Shown here piece after piece: positions 26,716 through 35,204 of a DNA stretch of 64,000 nt. The DNA is from Marinibacterium sp050389775 (GTDB lineage: Bacteria > Pseudomonadota > Alphaproteobacteria > Rhodobacterales > Rhodobacteraceae). A program made the position numbers and the translations under genes. Positions within the stretch are counted from its first letter, which is position 1. Every line of letters starts with the position of its first letter. Location of the stretch: positions 4,526,001-4,590,000 of the forward strand of contig NZ_CP177144.1 of assembly GCF_050389775.1 (NCBI RefSeq), read 5' to 3'. The notes under the pieces are model-generated. The model was not told where the DNA came from and did no database searches. It saw only the letters and a program-made list of their open reading frames with translations.

Positions 26716-27338
26716 GGCGTCACCTCGAAGACATGGCCCGCCGGGCCGAGGTTGACCACCTCGGTCGTCCCGATCATGCCCCGTTCGCCCCAGCTGTCGT
26801 GGATATGCCCGCAGAAGGCATAACGCGGGGCGATGCGGGCGATGGCCGCGCGGATCGCCGTCGAGCCCACCGATTGCCCGGCCGATGTCCGGTCGGCCAG
26901 GCCCTTGGGCGGGGAATGCAGCACCAGGATGTCGGCCGCCGCACAGCCCGCCAGGGCGGTGTCGGCCTGGGCTTCGGTCATGTCGCAGGACCAGGCACCG
27001 AAGGGCGTGACCGGAATGCCGTAGCCCAGCCCGAAGAGCCGCAGCCCGGCGACCTCGCAGCCGGTGCCGTGCAGCACGGTGATGCCCGCGCCGCCCTCGA
27101 CACCGGCGGCCGCCGCGCGCAGCTCGTCGGCGCTTTCGGCATTGCCCGGCACGGCAACCAGCGGCGCGTGCAGCCCGGCCAGCAGGGCCATCGCCTCGTC
27201 CAGGCCCTGGCGCATGTTGCAGAAATCGCCGGCGCCGATGACAAGGTCCGTCCCGGCGCTGCGCGCGACCAGCGCCCGGGCCGCGCTGACCGACCCGTGC
27301 AGGTCGGAAAAGGCCAGGATCCTGATTGCTTTGGTCAT
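26712..27338 (-). CDS. Calcineurin-like metallophosphoesterase
   Basis: 208 residues. The dinuclear metal motifs appear in order: FSDLHGS, GAGDFCN, VPGNAESAD and CGHIHDSWGE. Small stand-alone members of this family include phosphodiesterases and nucleotidases, and I cannot pick a substrate. The ATG at 27338 gives a compact domain with no extension. First gene of a short operon with the LysE-type exporter and moaB. Confidence 0.88.
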   Translation of the reverse strand: MTKAIRILAFSDLHGSVSAARALVARSAGTDLVIGAGDFCNMRQGLDEAMALLAGLHAPLVAVPGNAESADELRAAAAGVEGGAGITVLHGTGCEVAGLRLFGLGYGIPVTPFGAWSCDMTEAQADTALAGCAAADILVLHSPPKGLADRTSAGQSVGSTAIRAAIARIAPRYAFCGHIHDSWGERGMIGTTEVVNLGPAGHVFEVTP

Positions 27339-27452
27339 CTTCGTTCCGTTCCCCGTTTTGCCCGCCGTGGCCTTCATCCGGTCTACCGTCCGGCCTTGCG
27401 TCCGGCCTGCCGGCGGGTCCAAATCCCGTTGTCCTTTGCCCTGTCCCGCCCG

Positions 27453-28223
27453 TCAGGCCGGCCCCAGCCGGGACCGCAGTTCGAGCATGTCGGCCCAGGC
27501 CTCGCGCTTGGCCTGCGGATTGCGCAGCAGGTAGGCCGGGTGGAACATCGGCAGGGCCGGCTTGTCCCAGGCCTGGTCCCAGCGCCCGCGCAGCCGGGTG
27601 ATGCCCTTCTTGCCCAGCAGGGCCTGGCAGGAAATATTGCCCATCACCACCAGGATCTCGGGGGCGGCCAGCCGCACATGGGCCTCGAGGAAAGGCTTCA
27701 TCATGGCGATCTCGTCGGGCCGCGGGTCGCGGTTCTGTGGCGGCCGCCAGGGCAGCACGTTGGTGATATAGACCGAGGCCTCGCGGCTCAGCCCGATCGG
27801 CGCCAGCATGCGGTCGAGCAATTGTCCCGCCCGCCCGACAAAGGGCCGGCCCTCGCGATCCTCGTCGCGGCCAGGCGCCTCGCCGATGATCATCACCCGG
27901 GCGCCGGGCACGCCGTCGCTGAACACCGTGGTGCGGGCGCCTTTCTTGAGGTCGCAGCCTTCGAAGGATTCGAGCGCCGCGCGCAGCCCGTCGAGGTCAC
28001 GCACAGCCCGGGCGGCCTGGCGGGCCTCGTCGACCGGATCGGGTTCGGCCAAGGGCACCGGCGCGCCGGGATTCGCCGGGGCCTGGGGCGCGGAGGGGCC
28101 GGCATCGGGCCGGGCCATGCGCGGGGCCAGGGCATAACGGTCCACGGGCGCGTCACAGATTGCCTCTGTCGCGCCCAGTTCCACCTGCCAGGCCAGAAGC
28201 GCCTGCGCGGTATGCCTATCCAT
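27453..28223 (-). CDS. Uracil-DNA glycosylase, family-4-like, lacking most iron-sulfur cysteines
   Basis: 256 residues. It removes uracil from DNA in base-excision repair. Family-4 motifs are clear: IIGEAPGRDEDREGRPFVG and FHPAYLLRNP (H218). The four cysteines that hold the [4Fe-4S] cluster in classical family 4 are mostly gone. Only C90 remains in the first region, W159 stands in NVLPWRPPQNRDP where cysteine is usual, and M174/M175 replace the next one. About 80 residues precede the catalytic domain. I chose the ATG at 28223 after GGGGCCGGAC; an ATG at 28235 is also possible. Confidence 0.87.
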   Translation of the reverse strand: MDRHTAQALLAWQVELGATEAICDAPVDRYALAPRMARPDAGPSAPQAPANPGAPVPLAEPDPVDEARQAARAVRDLDGLRAALESFEGCDLKKGARTTVFSDGVPGARVMIIGEAPGRDEDREGRPFVGRAGQLLDRMLAPIGLSREASVYITNVLPWRPPQNRDPRPDEIAMMKPFLEAHVRLAAPEILVVMGNISCQALLGKKGITRLRGRWDQAWDKPALPMFHPAYLLRNPQAKREAWADMLELRSRLGPA

Positions 28224-28666
28224 GTCCGGCCCCATGGCGCCGAAGCTATGCCGCCACGCCGGCAAGGTAAATGGCCCCCGGTCATTGCCCCCCCGCTTCC
28301 GCCCCTGCCCCGGCATCGCCCGGGACATGCAGATGCCCCTTTGCACCCGTCGCCAGCGGTGTCGCATGCGCTGGCCCGGCCGGTTCGCGCTTCGGCCGTG
28401 TCGTTCAGTGGCCCGCGTCGAGTCGGTGCGTATCGCCGGCACCGACCCAATCCACCCCGCATCCGGGCGTCCGGCCCGTCGATGGCTTGCATCGCTCGGT
28501 CCCGCCCGCCCCGGCCTCGGTCCTGCCCCGGGCCTACCACCCCCGCATCCGGCCGCCCGCGCAACGGCCCCGTCACCCGATTCCCCACCGCGCCCGGTCG
28601 CCGTGCACCCCGCGAAGCCGCCATCGGCCGGTATCGTCCCAGATCTTCCACAGGCTTCACATGGGC
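28224..28666. other. Divergent intergenic region upstream of pyrB
   Basis: About 440 bases of GC-rich sequence between the glycosylase start and the pyrB promoter. Frames stay open through it only because of base composition; none has a ribosome site or recognisable protein. I see no strong hairpin or repeat. Confidence 0.5.
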
Positions 28667-28695
28667 TTGTCGGTTTCCCCCGCCCTTCCTATAAC
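28667..28695 (+). promoter_or_regulatory. Sigma-70 promoter for the pyrB cluster
   Basis: TTGTCG (28667-28672) and TATAAC (28690-28695) are separated by exactly 17 bases. A start near 28702 gives a leader of about 18 bases, containing GGAGAAGG before the ATG at 28720. A leader this short leaves no room for a pyrimidine attenuator. Confidence 0.75.
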
Positions 28696-28719
28696 CGGCC
28701 CGAACCGGAGAAGGGGCCC

Positions 28720-29658
28720 ATGAGTTTCACCGCAAAGCACCTGCTCGGCATCGAGCCGCTCCGCCCCGAGGCCATCACCGCGATTCTCGACCTGGCCGAC
28801 ACCTATGTCGAGGTCAATCGCAGCGACGCCAAACATGGCGACGCCCTGGCCGGGCTGACCCAGATCAACATGTTCTTCGAGAACTCGACCCGCACCCAGG
28901 CCAGTTTCGAACTGGCCGGCAAGCGGCTGGGCGCCGATGTCATGAACATGGCCATGCAGACATCGTCGGTGAAGAAGGGCGAGACCCTGATCGACACCGC
29001 CCTGACCCTGAACGCCATGCACCCCGACCTGCTGGTCGTGCGCCATCCGCAATCGGGCGCCGTCGACCTGCTGGCGCAAAAGGTCAATTGCGCCGTGCTC
29101 AACGCCGGCGACGGCCGCCACGAACACCCCACCCAGGCCCTGCTGGACGCCCTGACCATCCGCCGCGCCCGCGGCCGGCTGCACCGGCTCAACGTGGCCA
29201 TTTGCGGCGACATCGCCCATTCGCGGGTCGCCCGGTCCAACATCCTGCTGCTGGGCAAGATGGAAAACCGCGTGCGCCTGATCGGCCCGCCGACCCTGAT
29301 GCCCTCGGGCATTTCCGAGTTCGGCGTCGAGGTCTACGAGGACATGGAAGAGGGCCTGAAGGACGTCGACGTCGTGATGATGCTGCGCCTTCAGAAGGAA
29401 CGGATGGACGGCGGGTTCATTCCCTCGGAACGCGAATATTACCACCGGTACGGGCTGGATGCGGCCAAGCTGGCCCTGGCCAAGGATGACGCCATCGTCA
29501 TGCATCCCGGCCCGATGAACCGGGGCGTCGAGATCGACGGCGAGATCGCCGACGACATCAACCGCTCGGTCATCCAGGACCAGGTCGAAATGGGCGTGGC
29601 CGTGCGCATGGCCGCGATGGACCTGCTGGCCCGGAACCTGCGCGCGGAGGCCGCATGA
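28720..29658 (+). CDS. pyrB: Aspartate carbamoyltransferase catalytic chain
   Basis: 312 residues. It joins carbamoyl phosphate and aspartate, the committed step of pyrimidine synthesis. The carbamoyl-phosphate site FFENSTRTQASFELAGKRLG, then NAGDGRHEHPTQALLD and VMHPGPMNRGVEI are intact. No regulatory chain (pyrI) is adjacent. The downstream dihydroorotase homologue appears catalytically dead, which fits ATCases that assemble with a PyrC' partner. The stop overlaps the next gene by four bases. Confidence 0.96.
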   Translation: MSFTAKHLLGIEPLRPEAITAILDLADTYVEVNRSDAKHGDALAGLTQINMFFENSTRTQASFELAGKRLGADVMNMAMQTSSVKKGETLIDTALTLNAMHPDLLVVRHPQSGAVDLLAQKVNCAVLNAGDGRHEHPTQALLDALTIRRARGRLHRLNVAICGDIAHSRVARSNILLLGKMENRVRLIGPPTLMPSGISEFGVEVYEDMEEGLKDVDVVMMLRLQKERMDGGFIPSEREYYHRYGLDAAKLALAKDDAIVMHPGPMNRGVEIDGEIADDINRSVIQDQVEMGVAVRMAAMDLLARNLRAEAA

Positions 29659-30185
29659 CCGGACTGCAGGAGATCGAGCTGCCCCCCGGCGAGCGCGGCC
29701 GCATCCGCGTCTTCTCGCTGTCGATGTCCGAGGACGAGGCCCGCCACCTGGAACTGGGCCGGGCGCTTGGCAAGTATCCCGACGATCCCTCGCGGGTCGA
29801 GGTCTTTCCGGTCAGCAATCTCGACGGGCTGGGCCTGGCCGGCTATCTCGTCGAGGGCTGCGGCGTGCCCGAGGCCCAGGTCGCGCCCGACCGGGCCCGG
29901 CTGGATGCCCTGGGCGGCCATGTCCTGCTGTTGTTCAGCCGGGCCTATGCCGAGGGCGGCGTGACGCTGGAACCCGAACCGGCCCTGACCCTGATCGGCA
30001 CCTATGACGAGGACCGCCCCGCGGCCCGCCCCGGCCCGCTGATCGAAACCGAAAGCGCCAAGCCCTTTACCGGCAAGCCGCGCCTGTCGCCGCGTGACAA
30101 CCGGGCGGCCTCGCGCCGGGCCGGGGCCATCTTCTTCGGCCTTGTCATGCTTCTTCTGCTTGTCGTCGTGATCCTGGTGCTCTGA
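29655..30185 (+). CDS. Tail-anchored membrane protein between pyrB and pyrC, function unknown
   Basis: 176 residues. A soluble N-terminal domain of about 120 residues (beginning LQEIELPPGERGRIRVFSLS), a linker rich in basic and proline residues, and one C-terminal membrane helix (AIFFGLVMLLLLVVVILVL) that ends the protein. It overlaps pyrB by four bases and the pyrC homologue by one, so all three are translated together. I do not recognise a named family. The position suggests a link to pyrimidine enzymes at the membrane, but nothing in the sequence shows it. Confidence 0.8.
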   Translation: MTGLQEIELPPGERGRIRVFSLSMSEDEARHLELGRALGKYPDDPSRVEVFPVSNLDGLGLAGYLVEGCGVPEAQVAPDRARLDALGGHVLLLFSRAYAEGGVTLEPEPALTLIGTYDEDRPAARPGPLIETESAKPFTGKPRLSPRDNRAASRRAGAIFFGLVMLLLLVVVILVL

Positions 30186-31465
30186 TGTCTTCCACGCTCT
30201 TCGCAAATGCCCGCCTGATCGATCCCGAAACGCTGCAGGACGGCCCCGGCGGCCTGCTGGTGCGCGACGGGCGCATTGCCGGCCGGCTGGATCCCGGAGC
30301 GACGACCCCGGCCGACCAGGTCATCGATTGCGCCGGCGCCTGCCTGGCCCCCGGGCTGATCGACCTGGGCGTCAAGATCGGCGAGCCGGGCGAGCGCCAC
30401 AAGGAAAGCTTTCGCACTGCCGGCCGGGCCGCCGCCCGGGGCGGGGTGACCACGATGATCACCCGGCCCGACACCGTGCCGGCCATAGACAATCCCGAAA
30501 CGCTGGAATTCGTCCTGCGCCGGGCCCAGGCCGACACGCCGGTCAACGTGCTGCCCATGGGCACCCTGACCAAGGGCCGCGAGGGCCGCGAGATGACCGA
30601 GATCGGCTTCCTGATGGATGCCGGGGCGGTGGCCTTTTCCGACGGCGACCGGGTGGTCGAGAATGCCAAGGTCTTTTCGCGCGCGCTGACCTATGCCCGC
30701 AGCCTGGGCGCCCTGGTCATCGCCCATCCGCAGGACCCCGACCTGTCGCGCGGGGCTTCGGCCACCTCGGGCAAGTTCGCCTCGCTGCGCGGGCTGGCCG
30801 GGGTGTCGCCCATGGCCGAGCGCATGGGCCTGGATCGCGACATCGCCCTGGTCGAGATGACCGGCGCGCGCTACCACGCCGACCAGATCACCACCGCCCG
30901 GGCCCTGCCCGCGCTGGACCGGGCCAAGCAGAACGGGTTCGACGTGACCGCCGGGGTGTCGATCCACCATCTCACGCTCAACGAGCTGGACGTGGCCGAT
31001 TACCGGACCTTCTTCAAGCTCAAGCCGCCGCTGCGCTCGGAAGACGACCGCCAGGCCGTGATCGAGGCCGTGGGCAGCGGGCTGATCGACATCATCTGTT
31101 CGATGCACACGCCCCAGGATGCCGAATCCAAGCGCCTGCCCTTCGAAGAGGCGGCCTCGGGCGCGGTGGGGCTGGAAACCCTGCTGCCGGCGGCGATGCG
31201 GCTGTATCATGCCGGCGCGCTCAGCCTGCCCCAGCTGTTCAGGGCCATGGCCCTGAACCCGGCCCGCCGGCTGGGCCTGGCGGCCGGCCGGCTGGCCGAT
31301 GGCGCCCCGGCCGACCTGGTGCTCTTTGATCCCGACAAGCCCTTTGTCATGGACCGCTGGGCGCTGGAATCGAAATCCAAGAACACGCCCTTCGACCTGC
31401 AGCGCATGCAGGGCCGCGTCATGGGCACCTGGCTTGCCGGGCAAGAGATCTACCGGAGCGCCTGA
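30185..31465 (+). CDS. pyrC: Dihydroorotase homologue (PyrC'-like), probably not catalytic
   Basis: 426 residues with the amidohydrolase fold of class I dihydroorotases. Recognisable parts are PGLIDLGVKIGEPG, SIHHLTLNELD and the C-terminal NPARRLGLAAGRLADGAPAD. The HxH metal ligands that should follow ID (usual form DLHVHLREPG) are G62 and K64, and the catalytic DH of the IATDHAPH motif is M307-H308 in CSMHTPQD. These losses match the PyrC' proteins that support ATCase assembly, so a functional dihydroorotase should lie elsewhere. It is cotranscribed with pyrB and followed by plsY. Confidence 0.88.
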   Translation: MSSTLFANARLIDPETLQDGPGGLLVRDGRIAGRLDPGATTPADQVIDCAGACLAPGLIDLGVKIGEPGERHKESFRTAGRAAARGGVTTMITRPDTVPAIDNPETLEFVLRRAQADTPVNVLPMGTLTKGREGREMTEIGFLMDAGAVAFSDGDRVVENAKVFSRALTYARSLGALVIAHPQDPDLSRGASATSGKFASLRGLAGVSPMAERMGLDRDIALVEMTGARYHADQITTARALPALDRAKQNGFDVTAGVSIHHLTLNELDVADYRTFFKLKPPLRSEDDRQAVIEAVGSGLIDIICSMHTPQDAESKRLPFEEAASGAVGLETLLPAAMRLYHAGALSLPQLFRAMALNPARRLGLAAGRLADGAPADLVLFDPDKPFVMDRWALESKSKNTPFDLQRMQGRVMGTWLAGQEIYRSA

Positions 31466-31466
31466 C

Positions 31467-32078
31467 ATGCCCGATTTCACCACGCCCGATGCCTGGCTGA
31501 TCCTGTGGATCGGCATCGGCTACCTGCTGGGCTCGATTCCCTTCGGCCTCGTCTCGGCCCGGATCTTCGGGCTGGGCGACGTGCGCAAGATCGGATCGGG
31601 CAACATCGGGGCGACCAACGTGCTGCGCACGGGGCACAAGCCCGCCGCCGCCCTGACCCTGGTGCTGGATGCCGGCAAGGGCGCGGCGGCCGTGCTGCTG
31701 GCCCGCCATTTCGCCGGCGAGGATGCCGTGCAGCTGGCTGCACTGGCCGCCTTCTTCGGCCATTGCTTCCCGGTCTGGCTGGGGTTCAAGGGCGGCAAGG
31801 GCGTGGCCACCTTCCTGGGCATCTGGCTGGCCCTGGCCCCGTCGGTCGGGCTGGCCTGCTGTGCGACCTGGCTGGTCGCCGCCGCGCTGTCGCGGATCTC
31901 GTCGGTCGGTGCCCTGGCCGCGGCCGGGCTGTCGCCGCTCTGGGCCCTGGTCTTTGGCGCCAAGAGCGCCGTCGTGCTGTCGGTCGCGCTGCTGGTGCTG
32001 ATCCTGTGGCGCCACTGGCAGAACATCCAGCGCCTGCGGGCCGGCACCGAGCCCCGGATCGGCGCCCGGCGCAAGTAG
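31467..32078 (+). CDS. plsY: Glycerol-3-phosphate acyltransferase PlsY
   Basis: 203 residues, polytopic. It transfers the acyl group from acyl-phosphate to glycerol-3-phosphate, the first step of phospholipid synthesis. Signature motifs GYLLGSIPFG, GSGNIGATNVLRT and GFKGGKGVATFLG are present. The ATG sits one base after the stop of the pyrC homologue. Confidence 0.95.
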   Translation: MPDFTTPDAWLILWIGIGYLLGSIPFGLVSARIFGLGDVRKIGSGNIGATNVLRTGHKPAAALTLVLDAGKGAAAVLLARHFAGEDAVQLAALAAFFGHCFPVWLGFKGGKGVATFLGIWLALAPSVGLACCATWLVAAALSRISSVGALAAAGLSPLWALVFGAKSAVVLSVALLVLILWRHWQNIQRLRAGTEPRIGARRK

Positions 32079-32379
32079 GCCGGGCCGGTTAGGCGCAAGC
32101 TGAGCCCCCTAGCCGGGGGCAGTGACACGCCGCGCAACCAGAGCCGCCGAGCTGGGCAGTGGCGCGACGCGCGGCCAAACACGTCACCAGCCGGGCGCCG
32201 GGGCGCCGCATGCCATCGCGCAAGTCTTATCGCGCAATTCGCCCAAAAAAACGGCACCCGTCACCCCACATCGGCCATTGGGCACCACCCCACGGCCCGA
32301 ACCTCCGCACGACGCGGGAGTCCCGGCCCCAGATTTTTCTGGAAAAAACTCGGTCCGCCGCAGCGGCCAGGGCGCAGCC
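32079..32379. other. Convergent intergenic region between plsY and gshA
   Basis: About 300 bases. It contains the hairpin at 32104-32120 and, near 32329-32342, a small inverted repeat (CCAGA, TTTT, TCTGG) followed by an A-run. The orientation is wrong for a terminator of either gene. No gene is supported. Confidence 0.5.
32104..32120 (+). terminator. Hairpin after plsY
   Basis: GCCCCC, loop TAGCC, GGGGGC, 25 bases after the plsY stop codon. The six-pair GC stem is well placed for transcription termination, but no T-tract follows. Confidence 0.35.
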
Positions 32380-33750
32380 TCAGTAGCTGTACGCCCCGTA
32401 GATCCGGCTGACGTCGCCGTTCCAGTCACCGTTGTAATGATCCAGCAGCTCGTCCGCCGGGGCCTTGCCCGTCTCGACGCTGTCTTCCAGCGCATGCAGG
32501 AAATGCCGCTCGTCGGCCACCATGCCCCCCAGCCCGGGCCGTGCCCGCGCCTTGAGCCCCGCCCGCGAGATGTCCAGCACCTCGCCGGCCAGCTTCAGCA
32601 TGTCGATGCCCCCGACCCGCGCCTGCAACCCGTCCTTTCCGGCCGCCACGCGCAGAGCCTGCCGCGTCTCGGCATCCCAGCCCTTGACCAGGTCCCAGCC
32701 CGCGTCTAGCGCCGACTGGTCGTACATCAGCCCGACCCAGAAGGCCGGCAGCGCACAGAGCCGCCGCCACGGGCCGCCATCGGCTCCGCGCATCTCGATG
32801 AACTTCTTGATCCGCGCCTCGGGGAACAGCGTCGTCAGGTGATCGGCCCAGTCCGACAGCGTCGGCTTCTCGCCCGGCAGCGCCGGCAGCTCACCCTTGA
32901 GGAAATCGCGGAACGACATCCCCAGCGCGTCGATGTACTGGCCGTCGCGATAGACAAAATACATCGGCACATCGAGGGCGTATTCCGTCCAGGCATCAAA
33001 GCCGAAGCCCTCTTCGAAGACAAAGGGCAGCATCCCCGTCCGCGCCGCGTCGAGGTTCTGCCAGACCTTGGCCCGCAGGCTCTTGCCGCCGAACGGCTTG
33101 CCCTCGAAGAACGGCGAATTGCCAAAGAGCGCATTGGCCACCGGCTGCAGGGCCAGCGCCACGCGCAGCTTCTGCACCATGTCGGCCTCGGAGCCGAAAT
33201 CCAGGTTGACCTGCACCGTGCAGGTCCGCCGCATCATCACGCGGCCCATGGTGCCCACCTTTTCCATGTAGGCATCCATCAGCTTGTACCGCCCCTTGGG
33301 CATCAGCGGCATCTGCTCGTGGGTCCAGTCGGGGGCGGCGCCGAGGCCGATAAAGCCCACGCCCACCTTGTCGGCCACGTCCTTGACCTCGCGCAGGTGC
33401 ACGTTCACCTCGTCGCAGGTCTCGTGGATCGTCTCCAGCGGCGCGCCCGACAATTCCAGCTGGCCGCCCGGTTCGAGCGAGATGTTCGCCCCGCCCTTGG
33501 TCAGCCCGATCAGGTTGCCGCCTTCTTCCAGCGGTGCCCAGCCATGGACATCGCGCAGCCCTTCCAGCACGGCCTTGACCGACCGTTCACCTTCGTAGGG
33601 GATCGGCAGCAGGGTGTCCTTGCAATAGCCGAACTTCTCGTGCTCGGTGCCGATGCGCCAGTCTTCCTTCGGCTTGCACCCCGCCTCCAGGTAGCCTGCG
33701 AGCTGGTCATAGCTTTCGATCGGCCCGCCGCCGCTCTGGGGAATGGACAT
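32380..33750 (-). CDS. gshA: Glutamate-cysteine ligase (plant/alphaproteobacterial type)
   Basis: 456 residues, typical of the GCS2-like class found in plants and alphaproteobacteria. It catalyses the first step of glutathione synthesis. Diagnostic stretches are WRIGTEHEKFGY, ISLEPGGQLELSGAP, MRRTCTVQVNLDFGSE and FIEMRGADGGPWRRLCALP. It starts 67 bases after the small membrane-protein gene at 33817-34344. The family is redox-regulated through cysteines in plants; I draw no such conclusion here. Confidence 0.95.
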   Translation of the reverse strand: MSIPQSGGGPIESYDQLAGYLEAGCKPKEDWRIGTEHEKFGYCKDTLLPIPYEGERSVKAVLEGLRDVHGWAPLEEGGNLIGLTKGGANISLEPGGQLELSGAPLETIHETCDEVNVHLREVKDVADKVGVGFIGLGAAPDWTHEQMPLMPKGRYKLMDAYMEKVGTMGRVMMRRTCTVQVNLDFGSEADMVQKLRVALALQPVANALFGNSPFFEGKPFGGKSLRAKVWQNLDAARTGMLPFVFEEGFGFDAWTEYALDVPMYFVYRDGQYIDALGMSFRDFLKGELPALPGEKPTLSDWADHLTTLFPEARIKKFIEMRGADGGPWRRLCALPAFWVGLMYDQSALDAGWDLVKGWDAETRQALRVAAGKDGLQARVGGIDMLKLAGEVLDISRAGLKARARPGLGGMVADERHFLHALEDSVETGKAPADELLDHYNGDWNGDVSRIYGAYSY

Positions 33751-33816
33751 CTGATGCTCTCCGATCCTTGGGTCCTTAACCTGCGCCCCCGACCTGCCCG
33801 CAAAACTGCGGGGGTG

Positions 33817-34344
33817 TCAATGTAGCCGATAGTTGGGCGGCCGGGCGGTGCGCCGTTCCCACACGACGACCGGCATCGGCGCTTTGCGGTCCAGATGCGA
33901 CAGCAATCGCCGCGTATCCAGCCCGGGCAGCGCGCCAAAGGCATCGAACAGCGCCTCGGATCCGCTGGCGTTCACGGGAATGTGCAATGCCGGAGCGCCG
34001 GGCTGTTCAAGCACCCAGCAGGGCGGCCGGCCCGTCGGATCGAGGATCAGCCGTTCCAGCTCCGAGGCCGCGACGGCCCCGCCTTCCAGCGGGCCGAAAT
34101 AGGAAATCCGGCCTTCGTCCACCTGCACCACGCCCGGCCCGTCGCCGCCCTGGCGGAAGCGCATCCGGCGCAGCCCGGTCACGGCCAGCGCCGCGCCGGC
34201 CAGCATGACGGCCCAGCCGATCCAGCCCAGCAGCCCGCCGGGCCCCAAGCCCCAGCTCAGCCCCACCGCGGCCAGCCCGGCCCCGATCAGCACCTCGCGC
34301 CAGCGCATCAGCAGGGCCATGGCCTCGGGCCGCACAAAGCTCAT
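33817..34344 (-). CDS. Small membrane protein of unknown function
   Basis: 175 residues. Two adjacent N-terminal hydrophobic helices (VLIGAGLAAVGLSWGL and IGWAVMLAGAALAVTGL) are followed by a soluble domain of about 115 residues that begins VVQVDEGRISYFGPLEGG. The start overlaps the acetyltransferase stop codon by four bases, so it is cotranscribed with rsmE and the acetyltransferase. I do not recognise the family. Confidence 0.78.
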   Translation of the reverse strand: MSFVRPEAMALLMRWREVLIGAGLAAVGLSWGLGPGGLLGWIGWAVMLAGAALAVTGLRRMRFRQGGDGPGVVQVDEGRISYFGPLEGGAVAASELERLILDPTGRPPCWVLEQPGAPALHIPVNASGSEALFDAFGALPGLDTRRLLSHLDRKAPMPVVVWERRTARPPNYRLH

Positions 34345-35204
34345 GCCGGCGCCCCCAGGAAGATCGGCCGGTTCAGCACGCAGACCCGGTAATCGCCGAC
34401 CCGCCGGAACCCGATGGCCTCGTAGGCCCGGCTGGCCGCGTCGTTGTTGGAAAACAGGATCGCCACCCGCGCGCCGGCCGCCCGGGCCTCGGCCAGCCGG
34501 GCGGCCGTCACCCGGCGGCCCAGCCCGCGGTTGCGCTCGGCCGCGGGCACAAAGACCCCGCCGACCTGCACCATATCGCCCGCCCGGGCATTGATCGACG
34601 CCGCGGCAACCGGCCGGCCGTCCTCGACCAGCAGCCGTTCCGCCCCGCCCCGGCTGGCCGCCAGCGCCCGGGCCGCGGCTTCTTCGCCGGCCCGCGCCCG
34701 GTCCCGGGTCAGCCCGGTGTCGATCAGGTAATCGACGTACCAGCCCGTCAGCATCTCGCGGTCGGCCTCGCCCGCCGCGCGCATGATGACCCCCTCGGGC
34801 GCGTCCAGCCGGTCCAGGTCCAGCCGGTAGAGCGGTTCGGCATGGTTGCTGGCCACGTCACCGGACTTCAGGCCCAGCACGGCCAGCGCCCGGCGCACCT
34901 GGATGTCGTCGCCGGTGATGCCCCGCATCATGTGCCCGGCCAGCGCCCTGGCCCATTCGCTCCAGACCGCGCCGGGCAGGTCGGGCGCCTGCACCATCAG
35001 GAACCCGCCGTTGGTCGCCCCGAAGATCGCCGCGATGCCCGCCGTGCCATGGTGCAGCCAGTAACGCGTGCCATGGGGGTGGACCCGCTCGTCGGTGCCG
35101 TGATCGGCCAGGTTCGACATCAGGAACATCGAGGTTTCGGCATGGCGCATCAGAAAGGCCGCCATGGCCGGGATATCCTCGGGCAGGGCCTCGCGCAGGG
35201 TCAT
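34341..35204 (-). CDS. GNAT-family N-acetyltransferase
   Basis: 287 residues. The C-terminal half carries the acetyl-CoA-binding motif VGGVFVPAAERNRGLGRRVT and the following NDAASRAYEAIGFRRVGDY. The N-terminal half looks like a degenerate second GNAT-like domain. The acceptor is unknown. It overlaps rsmE by four bases upstream and the membrane-protein gene by four bases downstream. Confidence 0.87.
   Translation of the reverse strand: MTLREALPEDIPAMAAFLMRHAETSMFLMSNLADHGTDERVHPHGTRYWLHHGTAGIAAIFGATNGGFLMVQAPDLPGAVWSEWARALAGHMMRGITGDDIQVRRALAVLGLKSGDVASNHAEPLYRLDLDRLDAPEGVIMRAAGEADREMLTGWYVDYLIDTGLTRDRARAGEEAAARALAASRGGAERLLVEDGRPVAAASINARAGDMVQVGGVFVPAAERNRGLGRRVTAARLAEARAAGARVAILFSNNDAASRAYEAIGFRRVGDYRVCVLNRPIFLGAPA

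Noticed and set aside
28720..31465. Pyrimidine attenuator in the pyrB leader
   Set aside because: The promoter leaves a leader of only about 18 bases, too short for an attenuator.
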